Positions 1 to 9,511 of a stretch of DNA of 64,000 bases are shown in pieces. Numbering within the stretch: the stretch's first letter is position 1; each line of letters opens with the position of its first letter. This DNA comes from Bacteroidota bacterium (GTDB lineage: Bacteria; Bacteroidota; Bacteroidia; Bacteroidales; VadinHA17). The notes beneath the pieces are model-generated. The model worked only from the letters and a program-made list of their open reading frames with translations. It ran no database searches and had not been told where the DNA came from. The translations under genes were made by a program, and so were the position numbers. Where the stretch lies: positions 1 through 64,000 of the forward strand of contig JADKBL010000020.1 of the NCBI GenBank assembly GCA_016718875.1. The letters run 5' to 3'.

Positions 1-532
1 CTCTGATATTATTATGTAGCAGATCAATGCGCATTGATTTTGACAGAGATGCAACAGCTGCCTTTGATGCACAATAAACATTACCGTTTTCATAGGCATC
101 TTTTCCTGCTATAGAACCGATATTGAAAATGTGACCTTTGTTTCTGGCAACCATTAGTGGTGTCACAGCTCTTGTCACATAAAGCAATCCTTTCATATTC
201 GTATCAATCATTCTTTCCCAGTCGTCGATATTGCCTTTATCAATATGATCCATGCCAACTGCCAGACCCGCATTATTTACAAGAATATCAATGGATTTCC
301 ATTCTTCTGCGAGATTGTTTACAGTTGAATTTACTTCCTCAAGCTTCCTGACATCGAAGTTTAATGACAATACTTTTATTTTACCGGTTTTAAGCAATTC
401 CTTTTCCAGTTCATCAAGCCTTTCTTTCCTTCTGCCGGTAATAATTATGTTGTATCCGTTTTTTGCAAAAATCTCAGCAGTTGCTCTTCCGAATCCGGCA
501 GTGGCGCCGGTGACCATTACGATCTTGTTCAT
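1..532 (-). CDS. SDR family NAD(P)-dependent oxidoreductase, partial (C-terminus beyond window)
   Basis: The start codon is at 530-532 on the minus strand and the frame stays open to base 1, giving about 177 residues of a short-chain dehydrogenase whose C-terminal third lies outside the window. Seen in the translation: an N-terminal Rossmann motif TGATAGFG close to the start, the NNAG motif in mid-protein, and the catalytic YxxxK as VYCASK. These are the hallmarks of classical SDRs that oxidise or reduce an alcohol/carbonyl with NAD(P). Overall it resembles YdfG-type 3-hydroxy acid dehydrogenases, but the substrate cannot be told from sequence. It is transcribed away from menG, and the two are separated by a repeat-filled gap. 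Confidence 0.9.
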   Translation of the reverse strand, partial: MNKIVMVTGATAGFGRATAEIFAKNGYNIIITGRRKERLDELEKELLKTGKIKVLSLNFDVRKLEEVNSTVNNLAEEWKSIDILVNNAGLAVGMDHIDKGNIDDWERMIDTNMKGLLYVTRAVTPLMVARNKGHIFNIGSIAGKDAYENGNVYCASKAAVASLSKSMRIDLLHNNIR

Positions 533-593
533 TTTTGATCTTGTTTATACAGGGTAAAAGTAGGAAAAAATAGTAAACTAACTCACAATAAGT

Positions 594-751
594 GCTAGCG
601 GCATTTTGTAATCGGATCAAGTATAAAGACGGTACGCTTCGCTAAATCCGCGCCAGCAATCTTCATTACACCTCTAGCCGCTGGCGCCAATTTGTAATTG
701 GTGCCCAGGGCTACACGGCACGGATTACGCTTCGCTAAATCCGCGTCAGCA
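594..751. repeat. Two diverged copies of a REP-like intergenic repeat with an internal hairpin
   Basis: A 26-nt sequence beginning TACGCTTCGCTAAATCCGCG occurs at 633-658 and again at 726-751 with one mismatch. Each copy is preceded by a related TTTGTAAT block (605-612 and 691-698). Between them, 683-705 forms a strong hairpin in which GGCGCCAATT pairs with AATTGGTGCC. The arrangement looks like REP/BIME-type intergenic repeats. No transposase is present here, so mobility is only an inference. It fills most of the gap between the SDR gene and menG. Confidence 0.7.
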
Positions 752-785
752 CAACATTTTTTCTATCTTTACACTTTTATTTCTC

Positions 786-1517
786 ATGACCAATCAGAAA
801 CCAGTCAATAAAGACAAGAGAGAATTAGTGGAATCCATGTTTGATTCAATAGCATGGAGATACGATTTTCTTAACCATTTTCTTTCATTTGGAATTGATC
901 ATCTCTGGAGAAGAAGAGCAGTAAGGATAATCTCCCGGTCATTTAAAAAACCTTATATTCTTGATGTTGCAACAGGAACAGGGGATCTTGCTATTGCTGC
1001 AATGAAGATAGGTCCGGTTAAAATTGAGGGGATTGACATTTCTGCCGGGATGCTGGAAATCGGAAAAACGAAAATCGAAAAAAAAGGATTGATTGGGAAA
1101 ATAAATCTACAGAGAGCTGATTCAGAGAAAATTCCGTTTGGAGATAGTACTTTTGATGTTACCATGGTTGCATTCGGAGTAAGGAATTTTGCAGACCCAC
1201 TCAGAGGATTGACTGAAATGAAAAGAGTTACCAGGGAGGATGGGATGATTCTTGTTCTCGAATTTTCAAAACCCACTGCTTTTCCTTTCAGGCATATTTA
1301 TAATTTTTATTTCAGAAGGATACTGCCTTTATTTGGCAGATTATTCTCAAAAGACAAATCAGCATACACTTATCTCCCTGATTCGGTAAGTAAATTCCCC
1401 GATAATGAAAATTTTCTTGCAATGTTAAATACAGCAGGGTTCCTGAACCCATCACAGGTGAAACTCAGCGGTGGAATAGCAAGTATTTATACTGCATATA
1501 AAAAAACGGGACAATAA
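786..1517 (+). CDS. menG: Demethylmenaquinone methyltransferase (MenG/UbiE)
   Basis: A 243-residue class I SAM-dependent methyltransferase that makes menaquinone from demethylmenaquinone, the last step of the quinone pathway. Seen: the UbiE signature around residues 26-43 (YDFLNHFLSFGIDHLW), the SAM-binding loop LDVATGTGD around 59-67, and the second family signature around 120-146 containing FGVRNF. Length is normal for the family. With menaquinone as the likely only quinone of anaerobic Bacteroidota, MenG is the better name. The porT-like gene follows 54 bp later on the same strand, a neighbourhood I know from other Bacteroidota. Confidence 0.95.
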   Translation: MTNQKPVNKDKRELVESMFDSIAWRYDFLNHFLSFGIDHLWRRRAVRIISRSFKKPYILDVATGTGDLAIAAMKIGPVKIEGIDISAGMLEIGKTKIEKKGLIGKINLQRADSEKIPFGDSTFDVTMVAFGVRNFADPLRGLTEMKRVTREDGMILVLEFSKPTAFPFRHIYNFYFRRILPLFGRLFSKDKSAYTYLPDSVSKFPDNENFLAMLNTAGFLNPSQVKLSGGIASIYTAYKKTGQ

Positions 1518-1571
1518 TAGTAATTCTGGTCAGTTTATTATCTTGGAGCAATTAATTTGAAATTTTAGAGT

Positions 1572-2288
1572 TTGAGGCGGCATATTAATCATATAGTTCT
1601 GGTAATCATTTTGTTGTTGATTAATTTGACTGCCAGCAGTCAAAAGCAAAAGCCTAAAAATGAATCATGGTATGATGAGAAAACTCTTCACTTCGGATTC
1701 AGCCTTGGCTTTAATACAATGGATTTCAAGATTACTCCTTCACAAAATTATCTGGTACAGGATTCTCTTTATCCGGAAGTTTCAATATTGAATCCTGGCA
1801 TTAATATTCAGATAGTGACTGATCTTAGACCCGGAAAACATATGGATATAAGGTTTCTGCCTGGTGTCTCATTCGGACAGCGGGTTGTCAGGTATTACAA
1901 AGGCACCGAATTATTTAATACCAATCAAAGGCTTGAATCATCATTTCTGGAGTTTCCGGTACTCTTTAAGTTCAAAGGTGACCGGCTCAATAATGTTAGG
2001 CCATATGTGATTACCGGTTTAAATTTCAGATATGACCTGGCTGCAAAGAAGGAATATGACGAGGAGGAACCTATTTTTCTAAAACTTAAACGGCCTGATC
2101 TTTATTACGAAGTTGGAACAGGTCTCGATTTCTATCTCACATATTTCAAGCTTTCGGTCGAACTAAAAATGTCTACAGGCTTCAGGGATATTCTTGCTTC
2201 AGAAGCTCCTCCTTCTCACCCTGAGTTCAGAAATGCTATTGAGAAGATGAGGTCGCAGATATGGGTACTTGCATTTCATTTTGAATAG
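1572..2288 (+). CDS. porT: PorT-family outer-membrane beta-barrel protein (type IX secretion/gliding)
   Basis: A 238-residue protein with an N-terminal signal peptide (hydrophobic residues about 8-22, then ASSQ) and alternating beta-strand segments ending in the aromatic terminus AFHFE. Length, barrel pattern and position directly behind menG match PorT (SprT in gliding species), a membrane component needed for type IX secretion. The start is a TTG at 1572 because an in-frame TAG lies immediately upstream at 1566 and no ATG precedes the signal peptide. The stop is 2 bp before the next start, so it is probably co-transcribed with the FAD dehydrogenase. Assignment rests on family resemblance and context rather than a catalytic motif. 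Confidence 0.75.
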   Translation: MRRHINHIVLVIILLLINLTASSQKQKPKNESWYDEKTLHFGFSLGFNTMDFKITPSQNYLVQDSLYPEVSILNPGINIQIVTDLRPGKHMDIRFLPGVSFGQRVVRYYKGTELFNTNQRLESSFLEFPVLFKFKGDRLNNVRPYVITGLNFRYDLAAKKEYDEEEPIFLKLKRPDLYYEVGTGLDFYLTYFKLSVELKMSTGFRDILASEAPPSHPEFRNAIEKMRSQIWVLAFHFE

Positions 2289-2290
2289 CA

Positions 2291-3877
2291 ATGAGTAAAC
2301 AGGTTCAGCTGAATCTTGACCCAAAGGCTGCCGCCGACGAGGCTCTGGTAAAAAAAGCTGCATCAGCTCAAGCAGGCTTGGATCCGGGAAAGATTTCCTC
2401 TATCCGTATTTTAAAAAGGTCTGTAGATGCAAGGCAGAAAAATATAAGGGTAAACCTTAGTGTTGAGGTCTTTATTTCAGACGAGCCGGCACAAAATTTC
2501 TTAAATCCCTTCAAAGCAATAGATGTTTCACTACAGAAGGAGGTCATTATTGTTGGTGCCGGTCCGGCAGGACTATTTTCAGCTCTGCGGCTTATTGAAC
2601 TGGGATTGAGGCCTGTAATTATAGAGCGTGGCAGGGATGTTTCATCCCGTAAAATTGATATTGCCCGCATCAGCCGTGAACATATTGTTGATCCTGACAG
2701 TAATTATTGCTTCGGGGAAGGCGGTGCCGGGACTTACTCGGATGGCAAGCTTTATACCCGTTCAAAGAAAAGAGGCGACAATCAGAGAGTACTTGAGTTG
2801 CTCTGCCTTCATGGCGCAAACACTAATATTTTGTATGAAGCACATCCACATCTGGGAACCGATAAACTACCGGGTATAATATCAAATATCAGAAAAACAA
2901 TTGTTGACTGTGGTGGTGTTTTTCTGCTTGGGCGCAAGGTAACTGATATTTTAATTGAAGGGGAAGAGGTAAAAGGTGTTGTGGCATCAGGTAATGAGAA
3001 ATTTCTGTCTGATTATGTTATTCTGGCAACCGGCCATTCAGCCAGGGACATTTATGATATTTGCCTTTCGAGAGATATTGATATGGAAATGAAGTCATTT
3101 GCTGTGGGTGTCAGAGTTGAACATCCTCAGTCTCTTATCGACAGGATTCAATACCATGGCAGCGACAGGGGTAATTTCCTGCCGGCAGCTTCATATAATA
3201 TTGCCAGGCAGGTTGATGGGAGAGGAGTATACTCATTCTGCATGTGTCCTGGCGGTTTTATAGTTCCCTCGGCAACATCACAGGAAGAGGTAGTAGTTAA
3301 CGGTATGTCACCTTCAGGAAGGAATTCACCCTATGCAAATTCCGGCATTGTTGTGGAGATCAGGACAGAAGATCTTACCGGCTTCAGTTCACATGGAATT
3401 ATGGCAGGAATTGAGCTGCAGAAGAAACTTGAAAATGATGCCTGGATCAACGGAGGAAGGACTCAGAACGCTCCTGCACAGCGTCTTGCTGACTTTGTAG
3501 CTGGCAGAACCTCAGGTTCATTGCCAAAAGTTTCATATTTCCCGGGTGTTACATCTTCACCTCTTCACCAATGGCTGCCTGAAGAAATAGGAAAACGGTT
3601 AAGAGAAGGTTTCATGCAGTTTGGTAAGAGCATGAACGGATACCTTACAAATGATGCTGTAATTCTTGGAGTTGAGTCAAGGACTTCTTCACCTTTAAGA
3701 ATCCCGAGGGATGCAGAAAAGCTGAGGCATGTACGCATAAACGGGCTATATCCATGCGGAGAGGGATCGGGTTATTCAGGCGGTATCGTATCATCTGCTG
3801 TTGACGGGATGAATGTGGCTGATGCAATAGGAAGGCATCCGGCGACAGGCAACAGGCTACAGGCTGTAAGAGAGTAA
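2291..3877 (+). CDS. FAD-dependent dehydrogenase (COG2509 type)
   Basis: A 528-residue flavoprotein. Residues about 1-80 form an RNA-binding-like alpha/beta lead-in. A Rossmann motif VGAGPAGLFSA follows near residues 87-97, ending in an acidic residue for the FAD ribose (ERG). A C-terminal motif PCGEGSGYSGG around 490-500 is the second FAD-contacting block of this family. The family is widespread but its substrate is unknown to me. The final 12 codons lie in a short-period repeat (3841-3870), so the native C-terminus may have been extended or overwritten. No membrane segments are seen. Confidence 0.85.
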   Translation: MSKQVQLNLDPKAAADEALVKKAASAQAGLDPGKISSIRILKRSVDARQKNIRVNLSVEVFISDEPAQNFLNPFKAIDVSLQKEVIIVGAGPAGLFSALRLIELGLRPVIIERGRDVSSRKIDIARISREHIVDPDSNYCFGEGGAGTYSDGKLYTRSKKRGDNQRVLELLCLHGANTNILYEAHPHLGTDKLPGIISNIRKTIVDCGGVFLLGRKVTDILIEGEEVKGVVASGNEKFLSDYVILATGHSARDIYDICLSRDIDMEMKSFAVGVRVEHPQSLIDRIQYHGSDRGNFLPAASYNIARQVDGRGVYSFCMCPGGFIVPSATSQEEVVVNGMSPSGRNSPYANSGIVVEIRTEDLTGFSSHGIMAGIELQKKLENDAWINGGRTQNAPAQRLADFVAGRTSGSLPKVSYFPGVTSSPLHQWLPEEIGKRLREGFMQFGKSMNGYLTNDAVILGVESRTSSPLRIPRDAEKLRHVRINGLYPCGEGSGYSGGIVSSAVDGMNVADAIGRHPATGNRLQAVRE

Positions 3878-3914
3878 TAGGTGAAGGTTCCCCTCCTGGG
3901 AGGGGCAGGGGTGG
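3841..3914. repeat. Short-period GGC(A/T)ACA-type repeat followed by a C/G-rich hairpin repeat
   Basis: Bases 3841-3870 are built of 7-8 nt units (GGCGACA, GGCAACA, GGCTACA, GGCTGTA) and encode the last residues of the FAD protein. Right after the stop, 3888-3914 holds CCCCTCC-TG-GGAGGGG (7-bp perfect stem) followed by CAGGGGTGGG. The first part resembles the repeat downstream of the malic enzyme gene in the same sense orientation. The second resembles the repeat at 25071-25095. Confidence 0.6.
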
Positions 3915-3952
3915 GTTATTAAGGAGATAAAACAATTTTTTAAATCAATTAT

Positions 3953-5296
3953 ATGAGCTCCATTCAAAAAAACTATGTCCTGCTTATCAGTTCAATTGCT
4001 GCCCTGGGCGGTTTACTGTTCGGTTTCGATACAGCCGTAATTTCTGGAACAACACCTTTTATAAAACCATATTTTGGACTAGATGATATATGGCTTGGAT
4101 GGACCGTAAGCAGTCTTTTGTTCGGATGTATCATAGGTGTGATATCTGCAGGAAAGCCAAGTGATATTTTCGGTCGTAAGAAGACACTTATGGCTGCGGC
4201 TTTTCTCTTTTTAGTCTCGGCTATCGGATCAGCTCTGGCATCAGAACTTGTAGTTTTTATACTTTACAGGATACTTGGAGGGCTGGGAGTTGGCATAGCT
4301 TCAATGTTGTCGCCGATGTATATTTCTGAAATTTCTCCCGCTGAACGAAGGGGAAGACTTGTTTCCTTCAATCAGCTTGCAATAGTAATAGGAATACTGC
4401 TAGCATTTATTTCTAATGCTTTACTGGTTGATACCGGTGAAAATAACTGGCGCTGGATGTTAGCTGTGATGGGAATTCCGGCACTCCTGTTCTTCATATT
4501 TCTGTTCTTTGCACCGGAGAGCCCAAGATGGCTGGTACAGAAAGGATTTTCAGAGAAGGCTTTTATTATTCTGGAAAAAATCAATGGCGATGAGAAGGCA
4601 AGGAATGAACTGAAAGTAATTGAAGAGTCGATAACTGAAGAAGAAGACACCGGAACTTTCAGAGAAGTATTTTCACCGAGGATGAGACCCGTATTGTTAA
4701 TGGGAGTATTTCTTTGTGTTTTTAGCCAAATCACTGGGATTAATTCTATAATGTACTATGCCCCGGTAATTTTCCAGAGTATAGGAGCCGCAGCAAGCAG
4801 TGCTGTTACTCAGACAGCTATTATAGGAGGAGGAAATCTGATTTTTACATTTGTGGCAATTTCACTTGTTGACAGGCTTGGAAGAAAACCTCTGCTGATC
4901 GGAGGTGTTACAGGAATGATAGTATCGCTGACATCAATTGCCACCGCTTTTTACCTGAAAAGGACAGATGGATATATCATCCTTGTGCTTATTCTTATGT
5001 ATATAGCCTCTTTCTCTGCTTCGGTGGGAGCTGTAACCTGGGTTATAGTTTCTGAGATATTCCCGAACAAACTTCGCAGCAAGGCAATGTCCATATCTAT
5101 TGTATCACTCTGGCTGGCAAATTTTTTCCTGATTCTTGTATTTCCTTTGATGCTTAACAGGCTGGGAGGGGCTGCATCCTTTCTCTTTTTTGATGCAATG
5201 TGCGTTTTGCTGCTTCTTTTCACAATAATAAAGCTGCCGGAAACTAAAGGAAAAAGCCTGGAAGAGCTGGAAAAAATACTGGTTAAAAAAAGTTAA
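3953..5296 (+). CDS. Sugar porter family MFS transporter
   Basis: A 447-residue inner-membrane transporter with 12 predicted hydrophobic segments. It shows the sugar porter signatures: FGFDTAVISG in TM1, the GRKKTL loop between TM2 and TM3, PESPRWL before the central loop (about 185), QITGIN in TM7, DRLGRKPLL after TM8, and PETKGKSLEELE at the C-terminus. These match XylE/GalP-type proton-sugar symporters. The QxxGxN and PESPRWL motifs are complete, so it should be functional, but the sugar cannot be read from sequence. It is convergent with the RNA methyltransferase with only 13 bp between stops. Confidence 0.92.
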   Translation: MSSIQKNYVLLISSIAALGGLLFGFDTAVISGTTPFIKPYFGLDDIWLGWTVSSLLFGCIIGVISAGKPSDIFGRKKTLMAAAFLFLVSAIGSALASELVVFILYRILGGLGVGIASMLSPMYISEISPAERRGRLVSFNQLAIVIGILLAFISNALLVDTGENNWRWMLAVMGIPALLFFIFLFFAPESPRWLVQKGFSEKAFIILEKINGDEKARNELKVIEESITEEEDTGTFREVFSPRMRPVLLMGVFLCVFSQITGINSIMYYAPVIFQSIGAAASSAVTQTAIIGGGNLIFTFVAISLVDRLGRKPLLIGGVTGMIVSLTSIATAFYLKRTDGYIILVLILMYIASFSASVGAVTWVIVSEIFPNKLRSKAMSISIVSLWLANFFLILVFPLMLNRLGGAASFLFFDAMCVLLLLFTIIKLPETKGKSLEELEKILVKKS

Positions 5297-5309
5297 GAGC
5301 AAAAGGGTT

Positions 5310-6092
5310 TCAGACAATAGTTGAATTCATCCTGCGGGCGAATTCGGAAAAAACTATTGATGCAGCCATTCCGACATTAAGCGACTCTATCCCGGGTTTG
5401 GAAGAGCCAATCCCTGGTATGAAAATCCTGTCAGTGATGAAAGGAATCAGGTCATTTGAGATTCCTTTTGATTCATTCCCTAGAAGAATGACCCCATTTT
5501 TCTCAAGTTTATGACTGTAAATAGAATCGCCCTCAAGCATTGTTCCAAATACATGGATCTCTTTCTTTACGGCCCCGGAAAGGAATTCTGAAAGGTCTGT
5601 ATAATATACATTTACATGGAGGATGGCACCCATTGTAGACTGGATGACTTTTGGATTGTAAACATCAACACAGTCTTTTGAACAAATTACATTAGAAATG
5701 CCAAACCAGGCTGCAGCCCTGATAATAGTACCAAGGTTTCCCGGATCCTGAACCCCATCAAGAGCAACCGACAACTGACCGAAAATGCCGGACAGCTCAA
5801 ATTTGGGTTCCTGTTTTTTTACAACAGCAAGGGCGTTATGAGGAGTTTTTAATGAACTTAATTGCCTGAGTTCCTCAAAACTTACACTTTCTGTTTCATC
5901 AACCAGAAGTAGTTTTTCAGCAGGCAGAGAGTTAATGAATTCAGGTTTTGCAGCAAGGATCTCTAAACGGATATCTGCATTTAGGAATTCTCTGATCAGC
6001 TTGTCTCCTTCTATTACAAAAAGGTTTTCCTCATCCCTGTTCTTCTTTTTCTGTAGAGAAATAATAAACTTTGATTTGTTTTTGCTGATCAT
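5310..6092 (-). CDS. TrmH/SpoU-family RNA 2'-O-methyltransferase
   Basis: A 260-residue RNA ribose methyltransferase. An N-terminal substrate-binding domain (about 1-95, with the lead FVIEGDKLIREFL typical of the SpoU_sub_bind fold) precedes the trefoil-knot SPOUT domain. Seen motifs: DGVQDPGNLGTIIRAAAWFG (motif 1, about 112-131), LLGNESKGIS (motif 2) and SLNVGMAASIV (motif 3). All three are intact. The family includes TrmH and RlmB; the exact rRNA or tRNA target is not decidable. It is divergent from tamL across a 159-bp gap, an arrangement I recall in other Bacteroidota. Confidence 0.92.
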   Translation of the reverse strand: MISKNKSKFIISLQKKKNRDEENLFVIEGDKLIREFLNADIRLEILAAKPEFINSLPAEKLLLVDETESVSFEELRQLSSLKTPHNALAVVKKQEPKFELSGIFGQLSVALDGVQDPGNLGTIIRAAAWFGISNVICSKDCVDVYNPKVIQSTMGAILHVNVYYTDLSEFLSGAVKKEIHVFGTMLEGDSIYSHKLEKNGVILLGNESKGISNDLIPFITDRIFIPGIGSSKPGIESLNVGMAASIVFSEFARRMNSTIV

Positions 6093-6251
6093 GTCAGGAA
6101 TCTGATAAAAGTATTTAAAGCTTTAAAATTACACAAAGTTTATTTAAATGTTGAATCACAGGTTGACCTGTTTTGTGAATGAATAAGATTATTATTGATA
6201 TATTTGAATGCCAATCTATCAGGTGATTCAGGCAGAATTTTATAGAACAAT

Positions 6252-8575
6252 ATGAGGAGGATAAAGGTCTGTTTATTTATTTCGCTGACACTATCGGCCA
6301 TATTTCTATTCTTCTGTAATCCAACAAAGTATGTTCCGGAAGGAGAATCTCTTCTGGAAGATAATCATATAAAGGTAAATAATGATGGTATAAAGCCTTC
6401 CGATCTTCAACCTTATCTCAAACAGAAACCCAATAAGAAAATTTTTGGAGCCAGGTTTCATCTTGGCCTCTATAATATTTCTAAGCTAGAAAAGGAAAAA
6501 GGCATTAACAAATGGCTTCGTGATATTGGTGAGGAACCTGTTGTATTTGATCAGTTTGCTGCAACAAAATCTGTAGGCCAGATAAAATCATATGTATCCT
6601 CTAAAGGCTATTTTGACGGGAAGGTTGCAGAGACGATAGAGACTGCCAGAAACAGGTCATCTGTATATTATAATGTAGATATAACAACACCTTATACAAT
6701 AAGAAATGTAAAGTATGAAATAGCGGATACCAATCTTCAGAAGCTTTATGCATTCGATTCCATAAATAGTGTAATAGAAAGAGGGAAACCATATGATGTT
6801 GATATCCTTCAGCAGGAAAGGCAGAGGTTTGAGAGACTTGTGAGAGATCATGGTTTCTACGAGTTTTCAATAGATTACATCTCCTTTGAAGTAGACAGCA
6901 CTGTTGGTAACCGCCAGGTCGACATCAGTTTTGTGGTAAGAAATTTTTCAAGGATTGATGCAAATAATGATATAAAACTGGTTCCTCATTCAATATTCAG
7001 AATCAACAATATTTATATTTATCCTGACTTTGTGCCGCGAAATGCACTTGAGGAGGGAGAGGCATACTTCGAAAATCTTGATACAGTCTTTTACCGTGGA
7101 TTCTATTTTATTGGAAAAGAAAAGAACCCACCTGTAAAGTATGACTTCATAATACAGTCTCTATACCTTAAACCCGGAGCTACTTATAATCAAACAAATG
7201 CAGAACAGTCACAGGTACACCTTCTGGGATCGAAAGTATATCGGCTTATAAATATCTCATTTAATGAATATTCGGGAAGTACAGGTGATAATGATCAGTC
7301 GCGTCTGATCGATTGTATTATCCACCTTACTCTGCTTAGTAAACAATCCTATAAGGTGGAGCTTGAAGGCACACATTCAGGTGGCAATCTTGGTGGCGCT
7401 TTAAACCTTATTTATCAGAACAAGAATCTGTTCCATGGTGCAGAACTCTTCAGTATGAAGCTGAAAGGAGCATATGAAGCAATGAGACAGGAAGGTCAAA
7501 AGCTCGAACCAACTCAGGAATATGGATTGGAGACAAGTTTGCGTCTGCCCGATTTTCTTATTCCGTTTATTAAAGAGGAGGAATTTATAAAGAAATATAA
7601 TCCGACTACCAATATTGTTGCAGCACTTAACTACCAGGCTATGCCATTTTATATCCGGACTATGGCTAATGCAACTTTTGGATATAACTGGAAAGCTAAG
7701 TCATACCAGGAACATTCTGTGAATCCCCTACAATTTAACGTGGTCAAGCTGCCATTCATCGATCCAGATTTCCTGAAACAGATTGAATCATCGTCTTATC
7801 TTGGTTATGCGTATAAGGATGTGCTGATTCTGGGTGGTAGTTATTCCTTTGTTTTTAATAATCAATCAATAAAGAAATCCAGAGATTATTGGTTCCTCAG
7901 ATGGAATACTGAAGCTTCCGGAAACCTACTCTGGGCTTACAACTCCATTTCAAATCCTGACAAACCCGATACTGCTGCCTATAAATTTCTGGGTCAGCCT
8001 TTTGCTCAGTATTTTAAAACAGATATAGACATCAGGTACAACTATGTAATTAATGATGCCGCCTCCATAGTTTACAGAGGATTTTTCGGCATAGGAGTTC
8101 CATATGGTAACTCAAAGGCTATCCCTTTTGAAAAGCAGTATTTCGGAGGCGGTGCAAACGGCATCCGCGGATGGCAGGTGAGAACCCTTGGCCCAGGCTC
8201 ATATGTTCCGGATTCATCTACAACATTTCTGAACCAGACTGCTGACCTTAAACTTGAACTAAACACAGAGTACAGATTTAAATTATTCTGGATACTGGAA
8301 GGAGCATTATTTCTGGATGCAGGTAATATCTGGAACTATCGTGAAGATCCTGACAGGCCTGGTTCCCAGTTCCAGCTCAAGAATTTTTACAAAGACATTG
8401 CAGTGGGTACAGGTGCCGGCCTGCGTTTTGATTTCAGTTTCTTCCTTGGCAGGATTGATTTCGGTATGAAGCTGAGGGATCCTGTAATCCAGAGAGGAAC
8501 AAGTGGATCATGTCGAACCGCCCGTTTGAAAGAAACGATTTCACGATTGTGATAGGGATCGGATATCCTTTCTGA
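6252..8575 (+). CDS. tamL: TamL-like BamA-family outer-membrane assembly lipoprotein (one-base frame break near the 3' end)
   Basis: About 774 residues once repaired. A hydrophobic N-terminus ends in a candidate lipid-attached Cys22 (LFFC), then POTRA-like repeats (about 30-330) and an Omp85-type beta-barrel with the conserved GGANGIRGWQVRTLGPG block near 630. The frame of the start codon runs to 8552 but ends in an unrelated tail after VIQRG. Reading one base further (around 8495-8500, where GGAAC probably should be GGAAAC) continues into KWIMSNRPFERNDFTIVIG and ends IGYPF at TGA 8573-8575. That C-terminal Phe is the outer-membrane barrel signal, so the frame break is most likely a base missing from the sequence. 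A possible promoter with TATATTTG at 6199-6206 lies upstream. It is divergent from the RNA methyltransferase. Confidence 0.88.
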
Positions 8576-8646
8576 TCTTTCTGCTTATTTTATCAGCTCT
8601 TTTTATTATATTGCATTGCCACACGCTGCATTTAATACCAGGAGTT

Positions 8647-9291
8647 ATGAAAATCGATTTTTCGCCGATCCGTAACTGGTTTGGCTATACCCGCAGGGAA
8701 AGACGGGCCTCCCTCATCCTCATTATGCTGATTATCTCTGTAATTTCTGTGAGGTTTTTTGTTCCAGATAAGAGAATCTCAGTGAAGGAAATTCCTGTTG
8801 AAACTTTTTATGCGATCAGGGACACAATAAGTATGATTAAGGTCGAAACAAATCCTCCTGTAAAGAATATTGCTATTCAAAGAAAAAAAACTTTGACAGT
8901 AGACATAAACAGGTGTGATACAGCTGAACTGATAAGGTTACCAGGTATTGGTCCCGTTCTTTCGGTGAGGATCATTAAGTACCGTCAACTTCTGGGTGGA
9001 TATGTTAATAAGGAGCAACTAAAAGAAGTATATGGATTGCCTCCTGAAACATATGAAACCATAATGGATATGGTGACGGTTGATACACTTTATATTAAGA
9101 AAATTGAGATAAATAGTGCTGATTATAAGATACTTGCAAGAATACCGTATTTTACCAGGAGCGAAGTAAATTCTATTCTGAAATACAGGGAACTTGAAGG
9201 CAGAATAAAAAGTTTGGAGGAGCTTATTGATAATAAAATAATTGGGGTTGAGACAGCAAGGAAAGTGAAATCTTATATGATTTTTAAATAA
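8647..9291 (+). CDS. Helix-hairpin-helix (ComEA-like) protein, membrane-anchored
   Basis: About 214 residues from the ATG at 8647, preferred over an in-frame ATG at 8611 because GGAG precedes it and the protein then begins like its homologues (MKIDFSPIRNWFGYTRRERR). One transmembrane helix lies at about 23-40, followed by two helix-hairpin-helix units: VDINRCDTAELIRLPGIGPVLS (about 90-110) and a second starting EINSADYKILARIPYF. Each is the non-specific DNA-binding fold of ComEA, placed outside the membrane. A role in DNA uptake or surface DNA binding is inference; the family is common in Bacteroidota without proven function. Confidence 0.82.
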   Translation: MKIDFSPIRNWFGYTRRERRASLILIMLIISVISVRFFVPDKRISVKEIPVETFYAIRDTISMIKVETNPPVKNIAIQRKKTLTVDINRCDTAELIRLPGIGPVLSVRIIKYRQLLGGYVNKEQLKEVYGLPPETYETIMDMVTVDTLYIKKIEINSADYKILARIPYFTRSEVNSILKYRELEGRIKSLEELIDNKIIGVETARKVKSYMIFK

Positions 9292-9451
9292 CTCATAACT
9301 GTTAAAATCATTCTCCGATAATTCTCTTTTTTCTTGCATTTGTTCGGAATTTTTGTTACTTTTATTAACAATATCAATATGCTGAAAAGTCAAAATTCGA
9401 ACCAATATCATCTAAAACCAGCAGTTATGAGAAATTTAAGTCCATAAATGT

Positions 9452-9482
9452 TTTGAAATCATTTTTTCTATTTCTAACTTTG
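9452..9482 (+). promoter_or_regulatory. Candidate Bacteroidota-type promoter of rpsU
   Basis: TTTG at 9452-9455 and TAACTTTG at 9475-9482 with a 19-nt spacer match the -33 TTTG / -7 TAnnTTTG consensus of the primary sigma factor in Bacteroidota. The predicted transcription start lies about 25 bases before the rpsU start codon. The upstream part of the gap (9292-9450) shows nothing else recognisable. Confidence 0.6.
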
Positions 9483-9511
9483 CGCCTCATAAAAAATGAA
9501 TTTCTTATATT

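Noticed and set aside
9019..9411. 130-residue ORF opposite the helix-hairpin-helix gene
   Set aside because: It is largely antisense to a convincing gene and its composition (Phe, Ile, Tyr, Asn-rich) is what antisense AT-rich DNA gives.
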